A stretch of DNA of 64,000 bases from JAMZMI01 sp039944535 (GTDB lineage: Bacteria; Bacteroidota; Bacteroidia; Cytophagales; Cyclobacteriaceae), in the NCBI GenBank assembly GCA_039944535.1, contig JBDUYP010000005.1, forward strand, positions 33,458 through 97,457, in the 5' to 3' direction. Below the pieces are notes generated by a model. That model worked only from the letters and a program-made list of their open reading frames with translations. It did not search any database and was not told where the DNA came from. Both the position numbers and the translations under genes were made by a program. This document shows positions 25,433 to 34,843 of this stretch, piece by piece; the stretch's first letter is position 1, and every line of letters begins with the position of its first letter.

Positions 25433-28240
25433 CTACTTAGCGGTAAAGTCGAAATACAATTCCATCACCTTGCTTCGCGTTCTCCAATCGTCATAAGGCC
25501 CATAATCGAAAAACATATTTTTCTGTCCAGACGGCCCCATGTTCCACGGATCGTTCGTTTTTGTACCGATTGGAGGAATAGCTTGCATGAACGAAATATC
25601 GCCTTCTGGGAATGAAGGAGCAATTCTTTTGTCTTCAGACAAGTATGGAGTGTAAAGTCTCAGAAATACATCTTCGGAAGATGTGGCCACTACAAAGGAT
25701 TGCACTTTTGACTGGATTTCCGCCCAATACAAATCTTCATGATACCCTTTGAACTCTGGATAAATGACTGGTGAAACTCCTGTTACGGTGTTGTTGTAAT
25801 CCTTTTGGTACACGCCGAGCTCTACTCCTTGAGTTCTATTCTTCCAAACACGGTAAGGTCCCTTTCCAAGCCATTTCACTCCTTCGACCAGCTCCTCTGG
25901 ATAGTCAAAGTTTACTCCCATATAATCGAACGGAACATCGTAGATTCCCGGCACATAATAGATATTCAGCCCAGCCCAACCTGATGGATGAAATGTCCAT
26001 GTGAACTCTTTCATTCTGGATTCTTTCTCATCAAATGAGCATAACACTTGCAAGCTTTCCCCATCTCGCATCACCTTGATAGATTTGAAAACAACTTTTC
26101 CGTCGCTCAAAAATGGCCCGTTGTTGAATGGTATTTCGCCCTCATCATTCTCAATTTTCTTGAGATAACCATTTGATTTATCAATGGTAAAATTGACTGA
26201 GCCTGCCCGTATAGAAATTTCATTTTCATCCTCAGCGTAAGTGACCTTTCCCTCAGCTGCATCTTTTGACATCAGTTCCGCCACAACATCTTCAGGTAGA
26301 GATATCGGAAGACTGGAAGTATAAAGCTCTTCCCCAGAAGGACCATAAGAAGTAACATAGAGCACATCATAAGATGGCCATGTATCTGGTAAATCAATAG
26401 TTAGAAGTCCTCTCTGACCGGGCTCTAGGTTTGGCGCTTCGATGGATCCGGTTAACCCTTCAACTTTCTTTTCCTGACCTGGCTGTGGCAGCTTAGACAA
26501 CTTCCAACTGAAGCTACATTGGCTCAGGTTCGTGTATAGGTATCTGTTTTCAATTCTCAGATTTCCATCAAAGGTTACAGAAATATCTTCTTCTGTGATC
26601 TTCACAGGAGACCATATTTCCTTTACGGCAAAGAAGCTTCCTTCCTTTTCATGGAAAGGCCCAAGAATACCATCAGCCGCTTTATCCCCATAGGTGTCAA
26701 TCGTTCCATCCTGATCTGTGCGCACAACTCCTTCATCTGCAAAAACCCACAGAAATCCTCCAGCAGCTATCGGGTTTTCCCATATGAGTTCCCAGTAATC
26801 ATGAAGGCTTGCGCCGGCTCCTCCATCATCGAGACCATGAAGAAACTCTGTCGGGAAAGTGATTTGATGCCCATTCCAGAAGGTTCCAACTCCATAATCA
26901 TAGCCTCGGTAGTGCTGAGTGGCTGTGCCATTAAACTCCTCCCAAGGATGGATAATCAATCTGTTTTGAATGTCGTATTTTTCAAAAAGATCATCAAAAT
27001 CTGGATTGTGACCTCCTTCATTTCCATTGTCCCAAATGACGATAGAAGGATGGTTCACATCATGGATAACCATTTCCTTTAGGAGCTTGCTCCCTACCTT
27101 GGTATCGTAAGCATCGTGCCAGCCGGCTAGCTCCTCCAACACGAATAACCCTAGCGAATCACAAGCATCGAGAAAGTGCGCATCCGGAGGATAATGCGAT
27201 GTACGAACGGCATTCATGTTCATATCTTTCATCAGCTGAACGTCATGTATACTCATCTGCTTGTTGGTAGTGCGACCAGACTCTGGCCAAAACGAATGGT
27301 GATTAACCCCTTTGAATTTGACTTGAACACCATTTACATATATCCCATCTCTCGGTCGAATCTCAACTGTGCGAAACCCGATTCTCTCGGTGTATTCATG
27401 AATCGCTTTTCCTTTGGACTCTAATATGAATTTTACCTCATAGAGATTAGGATTTTCAGGATTCCATGGCTTGATTCCTTCAATTTGAGATGACAATTTC
27501 ACCTTGCTTGCCTCCTTCCCCACCGAGACAGAAAATGGTTGGCCAACAGGTTGATTGTCCAACGTAAAAACCTGGGCTGTTACCTTGTCGGACTTCTTGG
27601 CTCCAGCAAGAAATACTTCAGCAGTCAAATTGCCATCTGCTTTAGCATCAACAGCTACTCTTTCTATATTTTTCTTCGGCTTTACTTCAAGTAAAACCGG
27701 ACGAATGATGCCTCCGAAAATCCAATAATCAGCATAGCGCTCTGCCATATTAACTGAATGGTTTTCCGAATGCTTGGCAACTTTCACTTCAAGCGTATTG
27801 GTTTCACCATGGTTGACCAATTTGGAAATATCGTATCTGAAACTGTAGAATGAGCCTTGATGAATTGGGCCGGCTAGCTTTCCATTGATCTTTACTTCTG
27901 TATCAGTCATGGCTCCTTCAAACACAATCTCCACTTGCTTTCCTGCCCAAGCCTTTGCCACATCAAATTGGTGTTTGTAAAAACCTACCTCTTTGCCTCT
28001 TACAGAATCTTTGGCGTGACCATAATTGTATTTACCAAAGCCTTCTAATTCCCAACATGATGGAACCGAAATTTGAGTCCACTCACCAGATCCCCTGCCT
28101 TCTGATAGTTTGAAATCCCATTTCACATCATCCCCATACCCTTTACCAGACAAATACTTTGTGATTGTATTAGTCTGCGCAATTGAGGTCTGCAAAAACG
28201 TAAACAGAAGAATTGGGGTAAATAAGAGTTTGTTCATCAT
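25433..28240 (-). CDS. GH2 beta-galactosidase (LacZ-like), secreted
   Basis: A 935-residue enzyme with a Sec signal (MMNKLLFTPILLFTFLQTSIAQ). Domain order is sugar-binding sandwich (45-185), Ig-like domain (190-290), TIM barrel (295-580), Ig-like domain, and a C-terminal LacZ small-chain-like supersandwich (about 660-930) with GVKWLGKGPYRVWKNR. The acid/base is E408 (WDNGNEGG) and the probable nucleophile is E465 (TEFLHG). It should act on beta-galactosides such as galactan side chains of rhamnogalacturonan-I, though related enzymes accept other sugars. It starts its own transcript: a terminator lies upstream and a TAnnTTTG element at 28311-28318. Confidence 0.92.
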   Translation of the reverse strand: MMNKLLFTPILLFTFLQTSIAQTNTITKYLSGKGYGDDVKWDFKLSEGRGSGEWTQISVPSCWELEGFGKYNYGHAKDSVRGKEVGFYKHQFDVAKAWAGKQVEIVFEGAMTDTEVKINGKLAGPIHQGSFYSFRYDISKLVNHGETNTLEVKVAKHSENHSVNMAERYADYWIFGGIIRPVLLEVKPKKNIERVAVDAKADGNLTAEVFLAGAKKSDKVTAQVFTLDNQPVGQPFSVSVGKEASKVKLSSQIEGIKPWNPENPNLYEVKFILESKGKAIHEYTERIGFRTVEIRPRDGIYVNGVQVKFKGVNHHSFWPESGRTTNKQMSIHDVQLMKDMNMNAVRTSHYPPDAHFLDACDSLGLFVLEELAGWHDAYDTKVGSKLLKEMVIHDVNHPSIVIWDNGNEGGHNPDFDDLFEKYDIQNRLIIHPWEEFNGTATQHYRGYDYGVGTFWNGHQITFPTEFLHGLDDGGAGASLHDYWELIWENPIAAGGFLWVFADEGVVRTDQDGTIDTYGDKAADGILGPFHEKEGSFFAVKEIWSPVKITEEDISVTFDGNLRIENRYLYTNLSQCSFSWKLSKLPQPGQEKKVEGLTGSIEAPNLEPGQRGLLTIDLPDTWPSYDVLYVTSYGPSGEELYTSSLPISLPEDVVAELMSKDAAEGKVTYAEDENEISIRAGSVNFTIDKSNGYLKKIENDEGEIPFNNGPFLSDGKVVFKSIKVMRDGESLQVLCSFDEKESRMKEFTWTFHPSGWAGLNIYYVPGIYDVPFDYMGVNFDYPEELVEGVKWLGKGPYRVWKNRTQGVELGVYQKDYNNTVTGVSPVIYPEFKGYHEDLYWAEIQSKVQSFVVATSSEDVFLRLYTPYLSEDKRIAPSFPEGDISFMQAIPPIGTKTNDPWNMGPSGQKNMFFDYGPYDDWRTRSKVMELYFDFTAK

Positions 28241-28310
28241 TTTGAAGTAATTGAGAGGTGCAAGTTATGGGTAAAACGAAACGCTCGTATCCTGTGGTTT
28301 CCAGCAATAT

Positions 28311-28318
28311 CAAAAATA
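28311..28318 (-). promoter_or_regulatory. Candidate -7 element for the GH2/PL10 transcript
   Basis: Read on the minus strand this is TATTTTTG, a full match to TAnnTTTG, about 70 bases upstream of the GH2 start and just downstream of a terminator. No clear -33 TTG is present. An inverted GTTCAT...ATGAAC at 28333-28360 lies next to it. Confidence 0.45.
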
Positions 28319-28368
28319 GGTCTTACAGTTTTGTTCATATAGATTATTCATACAATGAACGATCATAT

Positions 28369-28396
28369 AAAAAACCATGCCCCTTTTGAAGCATGG
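28369..28396 (-). terminator. Rho-independent terminator after the SusD/MGH1 transcript
   Basis: On the minus strand a CCATGC/GCATGG stem with a 10-base loop is followed by six T (28374-28369). It lies 34 bases after the stop of the MGH1-like gene, so the sigma/SusCD transcript can end here. Confidence 0.75.
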
Positions 28397-28429
28397 ATCA
28401 CAACTAAAGCTGTCGTTTAAACAACAAAA

Positions 28430-29788
28430 TTAAAACTCTCTAATAACTTCCCTCTCCTCCATCCAAGCTATCATATTGATCACTAGGTAGTTCCAATTTT
28501 GAAAACCAAGATTTAGTAAGGGTTCTCCAGTTTCTGGTTCATAGTATTCGTGCAAACCGCCATTCTTTTCAAAATCCCTACCAAAAAGTGAGATGGTTTT
28601 TGTAGCTAACTCTTTCGCTTCTTTGTTAAATCCGTAATCAGCAAGCCCGCGAAAAACCATGTAATTGGAAACACCCCAAATTGGTCCCCTCCAGTTGGAT
28701 GGGTTTGCACTTGCCCGGAGGTTGTACATTTTTTCCATTTTCGATAAAGTCCTTACGCCCGATGGCGAATTAAATGTTCTTGGGTCAGAATAGTGTTCCA
28801 CCACCCTTTTAGCTTGTTCTGGTGTGGCAACTCCAGCCCACAAAGCGAGAAACCCACTCCATACCTCGATGCGCTGAATCAAACAATCATAATCGCGTGG
28901 ATAACCACTGTGGATAATAAAAGGAAGTCCGAGCGTTCTGTCTTCATGGTTATCAACAGGGGTCAGGTTGAGATCTACGCTATAGAAAAATCCATCGCGC
29001 TCGTCCCAGCAGTGCTCCTGAATGGCTGACTTTAGGGCTATTGCATCATTTGCAAATTCTTCACCTACCTCTTTGATATTAAGTTGTTCGGCGAGGTAAA
29101 CCATGGCCAAAAGCTCTTTGTACATGAGGCAATTGAGATAAATAGAACCAGAGCTCTTTTCGGGACGAAAAAATGTTGCAGGATCATTATCAACCCCGAT
29201 AGCCACATCGTTTTGCCAATAATATAAGCCTGTAGCCTTATGCCGGTGATGTGCTTTGTAATTATTTACAAAAGCCTGTAGGTGATAAAATTTTTCCCTG
29301 ACCCACTCGGCATCTCCCCCTATCTGTTGGGTGATGAAAGCTGCATGCTGTGCCAAAACCGGCTTGTGCATGTTGACATCAAAAATTTTATCAGGCCTGA
29401 TATCTCGAGGCTTTGAGTCTTCGAAAATCACAATGGGCAGGTACCCATCCCAATTTCCGTAATGCAAAAAATTGAGCACACAACCTTGCTCATACTTTAA
29501 AGCCTCTTTCCTATCCTTGTCTGACCCAACATCTGCAAGGGTTTGTCGTAGTGCCACGTTGGAGAACCATGAATCCCAATCCCAGAGCACATTGGCATAT
29601 TGATTACTACCGGGAGTTAGAAATGGATAAACCAATGAGCCCCCACCCTCACGGTACATCTTTTTGTAATCTTTGTAGATGTGAGATTTGATTAAATCTG
29701 AATACTTCGAAACATCTGCAGATGACTGACAATACGCAGGTGAGAGAAATAAAAAGAAAATACCGAATAGCAGCAAGTTGGTTCTCAT
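28430..29788 (-). CDS. MGH1-like / GH63-type (alpha/alpha)6 glycoside hydrolase, secreted
   Basis: A 452-residue protein from the ATG at 29786-29788 (MRTNLLLFGIFFLFLSPAYCQ is a Sec signal). It has the (alpha/alpha)6 toroid of the GH37/GH63/trehalase clan: LWDWDSWFSNVALRQ near residue 70 carries the conserved acidic pair, YYWQNDVAIGVDNDP is central, and NWRGPIWGVSNYMVFRGL matches the GP-WP-type motif of this clan, followed by GGLHEYYEPETGEP. Substrate is not known for this subfamily; an alpha- or beta-linked sugar in rhamnogalacturonan is likely from context. It is the first enzyme gene downstream of SusD, with a hairpin in the 76-base gap. Confidence 0.8.
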   Translation of the reverse strand: MRTNLLLFGIFFLFLSPAYCQSSADVSKYSDLIKSHIYKDYKKMYREGGGSLVYPFLTPGSNQYANVLWDWDSWFSNVALRQTLADVGSDKDRKEALKYEQGCVLNFLHYGNWDGYLPIVIFEDSKPRDIRPDKIFDVNMHKPVLAQHAAFITQQIGGDAEWVREKFYHLQAFVNNYKAHHRHKATGLYYWQNDVAIGVDNDPATFFRPEKSSGSIYLNCLMYKELLAMVYLAEQLNIKEVGEEFANDAIALKSAIQEHCWDERDGFFYSVDLNLTPVDNHEDRTLGLPFIIHSGYPRDYDCLIQRIEVWSGFLALWAGVATPEQAKRVVEHYSDPRTFNSPSGVRTLSKMEKMYNLRASANPSNWRGPIWGVSNYMVFRGLADYGFNKEAKELATKTISLFGRDFEKNGGLHEYYEPETGEPLLNLGFQNWNYLVINMIAWMEEREVIREF

Positions 29789-29822
29789 TTTGCAAATAAC
29801 AATTGGTGAATCAAAGGTAATT

Positions 29823-29853
29823 GAGTCCATACCCCAACAAGCGGCATGGACTC
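29823..29853 (-). promoter_or_regulatory. mRNA hairpin between SusD and MGH1-like genes
   Basis: GAGTCCAT and ATGGACTC form an 8-base stem with a 15-base loop, 11 bases downstream of the SusD stop. There is no strong T-run. Hairpins here in other PULs reduce read-through or protect the susCD part of the mRNA. Confidence 0.55.
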
Positions 29854-29864
29854 GAAAATGAATT

Positions 29865-31388
29865 TTAGTAACCTGGATTTTGGTTCAGATTCGGATTGGC
29901 GATCACATCGGCAGCCGGGATTGGGTAAACCAAATACATCGGGTCAGATGCCTCCTTGAGTGCCCAGGCATTCAAAAATGTTCCATACCTTATTTGATCA
30001 TTTCTTCTATGCCCTTCCCAATACAGCTCTCTACCCCGCTCAGCAAGCAATGTCTCCATGTCCAATGAAGTCAAGGCTTCTACACCTCGGTCTGTACGAA
30101 TATCATTTACAATAGTCAATGCTGTTCCGGCATCCCCTTTTCGTAAAAGAGCTTCGGCTTTCAACAATAACATATCTGCATACCTAAGCAAAACGAAATC
30201 ATTATCTGGCTGATCCCACCCGTTGACATAATCTGGGATGTATTTCAATGGCCTATAGCCTTCGAACAGGCCGGCTCCTTGAATAGTTGATATTTCCTGA
30301 CTAAAAACTATTTGTGGTTTTAATTCAGTCTCAGTATCATCTGTATATTGGGGATAAGCATCCAAATATCGCTGGGTGATAAATCCCACATTCACACCAT
30401 TCTCTGCTGTGGTAACAGGGTGTTCGTAGTACCTTCTAATATCATCTTCCTCAAAGGAATTATAAAACTCTGCCATGGCTGCCCAACCATTCCAACCACC
30501 ACCTATTTCACTGGGTAATGTGGCATACCACATGGTCCATAATGCAGAAACTCTAACACCCCCTTGACTTTCTATGGAGAACAGTATCTCAGAAGACACC
30601 TCGTTATTGTTAGGCTCAAAACTATCCCAATAGAAATCCAACGCCTTGTCTCCAATAGCATCAACATATTGGATGACTTTATCCATATCAGCATCCACAA
30701 AAGTTGGAGCCTCCCTGTTTTCATAAACTCCTCTATTGATATAGAGTTTTGCCAGTAGGGCTCTTGCAGCATTTTGGGATGCTCTATAAGGAGGGTTTGT
30801 CGTTGACAGTAGAGGCAATACTTCCTCAACTTCCGAAATAATAAAGTCAGTAGCCTCTTTGCCTGTCAGTACCGTGGGTGCTAGCAATAAATCTTCATTT
30901 GGCTGTCTGTATGGCACTTGTCCCCAAAGGTCAAGCAATTGCCATAGAAAAAACGCCCGTAAAAACCTGGCTTCAGCCGCCACATCCTCTGGGGGGTCAA
31001 ATGACAATACGTTGGTTGCATCGAAATTGCCACGGTTCAATTTTCCCCAAACTGAATTATTAATTGGGTGGGTATCATCCCAGGTGTGTTGGTGGAGCGT
31101 TCGATACTCACCACCATTGTCCCATCCTGATGGCCTTGAAGGACAAATCCCTTCATCAGTACTGATTACGTTCATGGCATAAGTACCATTCTCGTAACTG
31201 ATGAAGGCTCCATCAAAATCCCGATAGACCTTTTCCAACAATGCATCGTAATCTGCATTTTCGATTAAAAATTCAGTGGCTTGGTCGGCGGTGGCATCTG
31301 AGGTCAATCCTTCATCTAAATCCGTGCATGAAGCTAGCACTGCTATCGAAAAAGACGTAATTATATATTTATATATTTTCATTTTCAT
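29865..31388 (-). CDS. SusD/RagB-family glycan-binding lipoprotein
   Basis: A 507-residue surface lipoprotein with signal ending in the lipobox VLASC. The N-terminal SusD-like_3 region (AARFLRAFFLWQLLDLWGQVPYR near 135) and the C-terminal RagB region (FVLLRYADMLLLKAEALLRKG; RGRELYWEGHRRNDQIRYGTF; YPIPAADVIANPNLNQNPGY) are complete. It caps the SusC barrel and captures oligosaccharides for TonB-driven import. It lies 23 bases after SusC. Given the enzymes, a pectin or rhamnogalacturonan fragment is the likely ligand. Two Met codons (MKMK) allow starts at 31388 or 31382. Confidence 0.96.
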   Translation of the reverse strand: MKMKIYKYIITSFSIAVLASCTDLDEGLTSDATADQATEFLIENADYDALLEKVYRDFDGAFISYENGTYAMNVISTDEGICPSRPSGWDNGGEYRTLHQHTWDDTHPINNSVWGKLNRGNFDATNVLSFDPPEDVAAEARFLRAFFLWQLLDLWGQVPYRQPNEDLLLAPTVLTGKEATDFIISEVEEVLPLLSTTNPPYRASQNAARALLAKLYINRGVYENREAPTFVDADMDKVIQYVDAIGDKALDFYWDSFEPNNNEVSSEILFSIESQGGVRVSALWTMWYATLPSEIGGGWNGWAAMAEFYNSFEEDDIRRYYEHPVTTAENGVNVGFITQRYLDAYPQYTDDTETELKPQIVFSQEISTIQGAGLFEGYRPLKYIPDYVNGWDQPDNDFVLLRYADMLLLKAEALLRKGDAGTALTIVNDIRTDRGVEALTSLDMETLLAERGRELYWEGHRRNDQIRYGTFLNAWALKEASDPMYLVYPIPAADVIANPNLNQNPGY

Positions 31389-31411
31389 TTTCGTTTCTTA
31401 GTTCAACTTCT

Positions 31412-34400
31412 TTAAAATGATACATTGACACCTAAAGTGAATGTACGTGCCTTTGGATAAGGTGTGTATTCGATACCAAAAGATGGCACGCCGTTGAATC
31501 CCCGGTCGGTATTGACTTCAGGGTCAAACCCTTCGTAGTTGGTGATGACGAACAGGTTTTGTCCGGTGGCAAAGCATTCCAAGTTTCTCAGGGATTTTAC
31601 ATTCAGGAATTTGTATGACAGAATAACATTCTGTAGCCTTAAGAATCCTCCATCCTCGAGATACCTGGTTGAAATTTTATTGGAATTGCTAATGCTTTCA
31701 GGGCCAAGTGCAAGCTCGGAAGTCACATTACGGCCTATGACCAGATTCGAGGCGGTAATCAGCGCATTTTCTGTGTTGTTATAAACCTGATGACCGTAAG
31801 CACCATTAAAACTCATCTTGAATGTCCAATTTTTATATTCCATATTGGTATTGATCCCCAAAATGAAATCGGGATTAGGGTTACCTACGAAAGATGATTC
31901 ATCTGAATACTGAGCCGTACCGTCTGCATCAAAACCTTCGAAAGTTGGCATGTAGAAAGCAAATAGTGGTTGATTATTGGCCAGTCGTTGAGAAGTAGCT
32001 CCTGATCCACCAAGGCCATTCCCCTTGATTTCACCGGTAGAAACCGGTGCACCTTCATAACCCGTTAGCTTGTTTTTCAATCTGGTTCCGTTGAAACCAA
32101 TGTCAAAATAGAAATCCGGTTGGCGAACAACCACTGCATTGAGTGAAAGTTCGAGCCCGCTGTTGTTTACCACCGCAGGCAGGTTGATCCAATAGTTGGT
32201 AGAAGGAGCAGGTTGAATCGCCGGTAATTGGAATAGGAGGTCATTGGTTTTTTTGTCGAAATACTCCACCGTACCGCTCAACCTATCGCTAAGAATAGAG
32301 AAATCAACACCAACACTCATTGACTCGGTAGTTTCCCATTTCAAATCGGGATTTGCCACATTTACTAGGCTCAAACTTCCTTGTCCATATCCATACCTGA
32401 ACTGTGAAGCACCAGATGGAAACTCCTGATTACCCGTTTTTCCCCATCCAACTCTCAATTTTAACCTGTCGATTAATGAAACATTATTTAAAAAAGCTTC
32501 TTCAGACAAAACCCAGGCTCCAGAAAAAGATGGAAAGAATCCATATTTATTATTATCTCCAAATTTAGTAGAACCGTCAGATCTGAAAATAGCCGTTAAC
32601 ATATACTTATCATCATGACTCACAAACAAGCGGGTAAAGTAAGACTGGAGTTCATTTGTAGGGTCACGGTAGGAAGACACTGAAATATTACCGGCTGGAA
32701 TATTTTGCATTATGTCAGTTCCCCATACATCAAAATTAGTATAGCCATTCCCAGACATTGTGTTTGTGAACCTGGAATAGGTTTGATATTCATAACCAAT
32801 GAATGCATTCAATTTGGTTTTCCCAAATTCCTCCTGAAAGCTTAACGTATGAGTTAGTGTAGAGCTGGAGTTTTCAACTGAAGAAATTGCAGAAGACCCA
32901 AGACCGGTAACCTGGACCAGGAACAATTCGCCGGACAGGTCTGAATTTCTACGACCCACGGTGTGATTGGTTCCGTAAATAGCCTTATAAGAAAACTGGT
33001 CACTAATTTTCCATGTAAGTCCCAGGTTAGCAAGCGTGGTGGCTACAGAAGATTGATCTCTATGGTACTTTAAAAGCGCCAGTGGATTGGTGGGGATACC
33101 AGCCACGCCATTATATGCCTCCTGAACGTAACCATTTTCGTCCTTAAATGGAACTGTGGGGTTCCATTCGATGGCATTGCCGATAAGTGACCCGTACAAA
33201 TTTGAATTATCTGCAATTGGTGCTCCATTTTCCTCTGTTTTTGAAGCAATGAGGTTGACGTCCAATACCAATTTATCTTTAGGTAAAAGGTCAAATGAAG
33301 CATTGATGTTCCCATTGTATCTGGTCAAGCCGGACTCCTTAATAATTCCCTCCTGATCATGGATCCCTCCGGAAACACGATAGCTTGATCTTTCATTACC
33401 TCCGCTGATGGATACACTGGCGGTTTTGGTTATGGCCGTTCTGGTAATGGCATCAAAGGCATCAACATTACTACCTCCATCGTATTCCGCAGGATCAAAT
33501 TCCCGGGTGTCAATTGCCTTTCTGAACTCGGATGCATTCATGAGATCCAGTCTGTTGGACATGGTACTGGCTGCAGTTGTGAGGTTAACGTCTACTTTGA
33601 GCGCTCCAGCTGAGCCTTTTTTGGTCGTCACAATCACCACCCCGTTCGCCCCTCTTGAACCATAGATGGCTGTAGCGGATGCATCTTTGAGTATATCAAT
33701 AGAAGCAATATCATTGGGGTTTAAAAAGCTCAATGGATTTGAATCAGGTGAACTACCTAACTGCTCAAGCGAAGCGCCAGGGTTGGTATTTCGTCCATCC
33801 AGGGGCACGCCATCCACAACAAACAATGGCTGCTGACCCGCGCGAACCGACGAGTTTCCCCTAATTCTAAAGGTAACCGCACCTCCTGGTTGTCCACTAT
33901 TGTTAACAATGCTCACACCAGCAACCTTGCCCTGGATCATTTGATCTGGGGAAGTATTTACCCCTTTGATGAAATTTTCTTCTCCAACACGCGCTACGGA
34001 ACCTGTAAGGTCTTTCACCTTGGAAGTACCATAACCAACAACCACAACCTCATCTAGCTGGTCAATATCTTGCTCGAGAGATACGTTGATCACGGAACGA
34101 TCTCCAACCTCAACGCTGATCGATGTATACCCAATAAATGTGATTTCTAAAATCGCCCCTTCGGGAGCATCCAAAGAATACATGCCGTCAAAATCAGTAA
34201 TAGTACCGACGGTTGTTCCTTTAACCACAACAGTAGCCCCGGGCAGTGCCTCTCCCGTTTCATCCGTCACTTTTCCTGTGATCGTACGGGACACGTTGAT
34301 CTCAACAGGAATTTCTACCTGTTTTTTGACCAAGCCCTTTTTCACGCTGATGGTGTTATTTACCTGGCGAAATTCTGCCTTGGTCTGAGAGGCTACCGAT

Positions 34401-34693
34401 ATAAGAAAATCAGCAACTGACCCCTCACTTGATTTAAGCTCGATAGGTGTGTTGGTATCCAGACCTTCGTCTGTATAAAAAAACCTGAATTCAGAGTTTT
34501 TTTCAATAGCATTGAATAGTTCTTCAACGCTGATTTTGGTCTTATCTATCTCGATAAAAACCTCCTTGACACTCTTTATTTGCGCATTGACCGTAGCGGA
34601 TATGGCCGATGACACAGTAACTGCAAAGAGTACAAAAACATATAAAGTGTGTTTCGCAACCATAAGGATGGTTTGAAATAAAGTGTATTTCAT
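31412..34693 (-). CDS. SusC/RagA TonB-dependent transporter with STN domain
   Basis: A 1093-residue outer-membrane transporter. After the signal peptide (residues 1-38) comes an STN domain (about 50-120, ISVEELFNAIEKNSEFRFFYT), a carboxypeptidase-like sandwich (about 133-210, GKVTDETGEALPGATVVVKGTT), the plug (about 215-330, IRGNSSVRAGQQPLFVVDGVP and SATAIYGSRGANGVV) and a 22-strand barrel. It imports glycan fragments together with SusD. The STN domain marks it as a transducer that signals substrate binding to the FecR anti-sigma factor encoded upstream. The 150-base leader between FecR and this gene contains a candidate antisense RNA gene. Confidence 0.97.
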   Translation of the reverse strand: MKYTLFQTILMVAKHTLYVFVLFAVTVSSAISATVNAQIKSVKEVFIEIDKTKISVEELFNAIEKNSEFRFFYTDEGLDTNTPIELKSSEGSVADFLISVASQTKAEFRQVNNTISVKKGLVKKQVEIPVEINVSRTITGKVTDETGEALPGATVVVKGTTVGTITDFDGMYSLDAPEGAILEITFIGYTSISVEVGDRSVINVSLEQDIDQLDEVVVVGYGTSKVKDLTGSVARVGEENFIKGVNTSPDQMIQGKVAGVSIVNNSGQPGGAVTFRIRGNSSVRAGQQPLFVVDGVPLDGRNTNPGASLEQLGSSPDSNPLSFLNPNDIASIDILKDASATAIYGSRGANGVVIVTTKKGSAGALKVDVNLTTAASTMSNRLDLMNASEFRKAIDTREFDPAEYDGGSNVDAFDAITRTAITKTASVSISGGNERSSYRVSGGIHDQEGIIKESGLTRYNGNINASFDLLPKDKLVLDVNLIASKTEENGAPIADNSNLYGSLIGNAIEWNPTVPFKDENGYVQEAYNGVAGIPTNPLALLKYHRDQSSVATTLANLGLTWKISDQFSYKAIYGTNHTVGRRNSDLSGELFLVQVTGLGSSAISSVENSSSTLTHTLSFQEEFGKTKLNAFIGYEYQTYSRFTNTMSGNGYTNFDVWGTDIMQNIPAGNISVSSYRDPTNELQSYFTRLFVSHDDKYMLTAIFRSDGSTKFGDNNKYGFFPSFSGAWVLSEEAFLNNVSLIDRLKLRVGWGKTGNQEFPSGASQFRYGYGQGSLSLVNVANPDLKWETTESMSVGVDFSILSDRLSGTVEYFDKKTNDLLFQLPAIQPAPSTNYWINLPAVVNNSGLELSLNAVVVRQPDFYFDIGFNGTRLKNKLTGYEGAPVSTGEIKGNGLGGSGATSQRLANNQPLFAFYMPTFEGFDADGTAQYSDESSFVGNPNPDFILGINTNMEYKNWTFKMSFNGAYGHQVYNNTENALITASNLVIGRNVTSELALGPESISNSNKISTRYLEDGGFLRLQNVILSYKFLNVKSLRNLECFATGQNLFVITNYEGFDPEVNTDRGFNGVPSFGIEYTPYPKARTFTLGVNVSF

Positions 34694-34700
34694 ATTTTTG
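34672..34700 (+). promoter_or_regulatory. Candidate promoter of an antisense RNA
   Basis: TTTG at 34672-34675, a 17-base spacer and TATTTTTG at 34693-34700 match the Bacteroidota promoter consensus (-33 TTTG, -7 TAnnTTTG). It lies on the plus strand across the first codons of susC, so transcription would run against the susC leader. Confidence 0.55.
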
Positions 34701-34706
34701 TAAAAC

Positions 34707-34802
34707 TTTAATTAGTAATGATTAATGGCGGGTGGTTAGAGCGGCAACTCGGACGACCCCATTGAATTAATCTGCCGGAGGCTTCTGCCTTCGGCTTTTT
34801 TT
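34707..34802 (+). ncRNA. Candidate cis-antisense small RNA to the susC leader (DonS-like position)
   Basis: Between the plus-strand promoter at 34672-34700 and the plus-strand terminator at 34774-34802 there is room for an RNA of roughly 95 bases. There is no plus-strand protein gene here. The RNA would be fully complementary to the susC 5' leader, beginning about 14 bases upstream of the susC start codon. In Bacteroides, DonS-type RNAs sit in this place between the anti-sigma gene and susC and repress the PUL. The start coordinate is estimated from the promoter. Confidence 0.5.
34774..34802 (+). terminator. Rho-independent terminator on the strand opposite to susC
   Basis: GCCGGAGGC (34774-34782) pairs with GCCTTCGGC (34787-34795) with one mismatch and a TTCT loop, followed by seven T (34796-34802). 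The T-run is only on the plus strand, so it terminates antisense transcription, not the operon. Confidence 0.85.
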
Positions 34803-34843
34803 GTGTCATTCATAAAGTACTTGTTGCTTCATAGTTTATTTGT

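Noticed and set aside
34741..34806. Terminator of the FecR transcript
   Set aside because: The T-run is on the plus strand, whereas FecR and SusC are read on the minus strand, so it cannot be a standard terminator for them.
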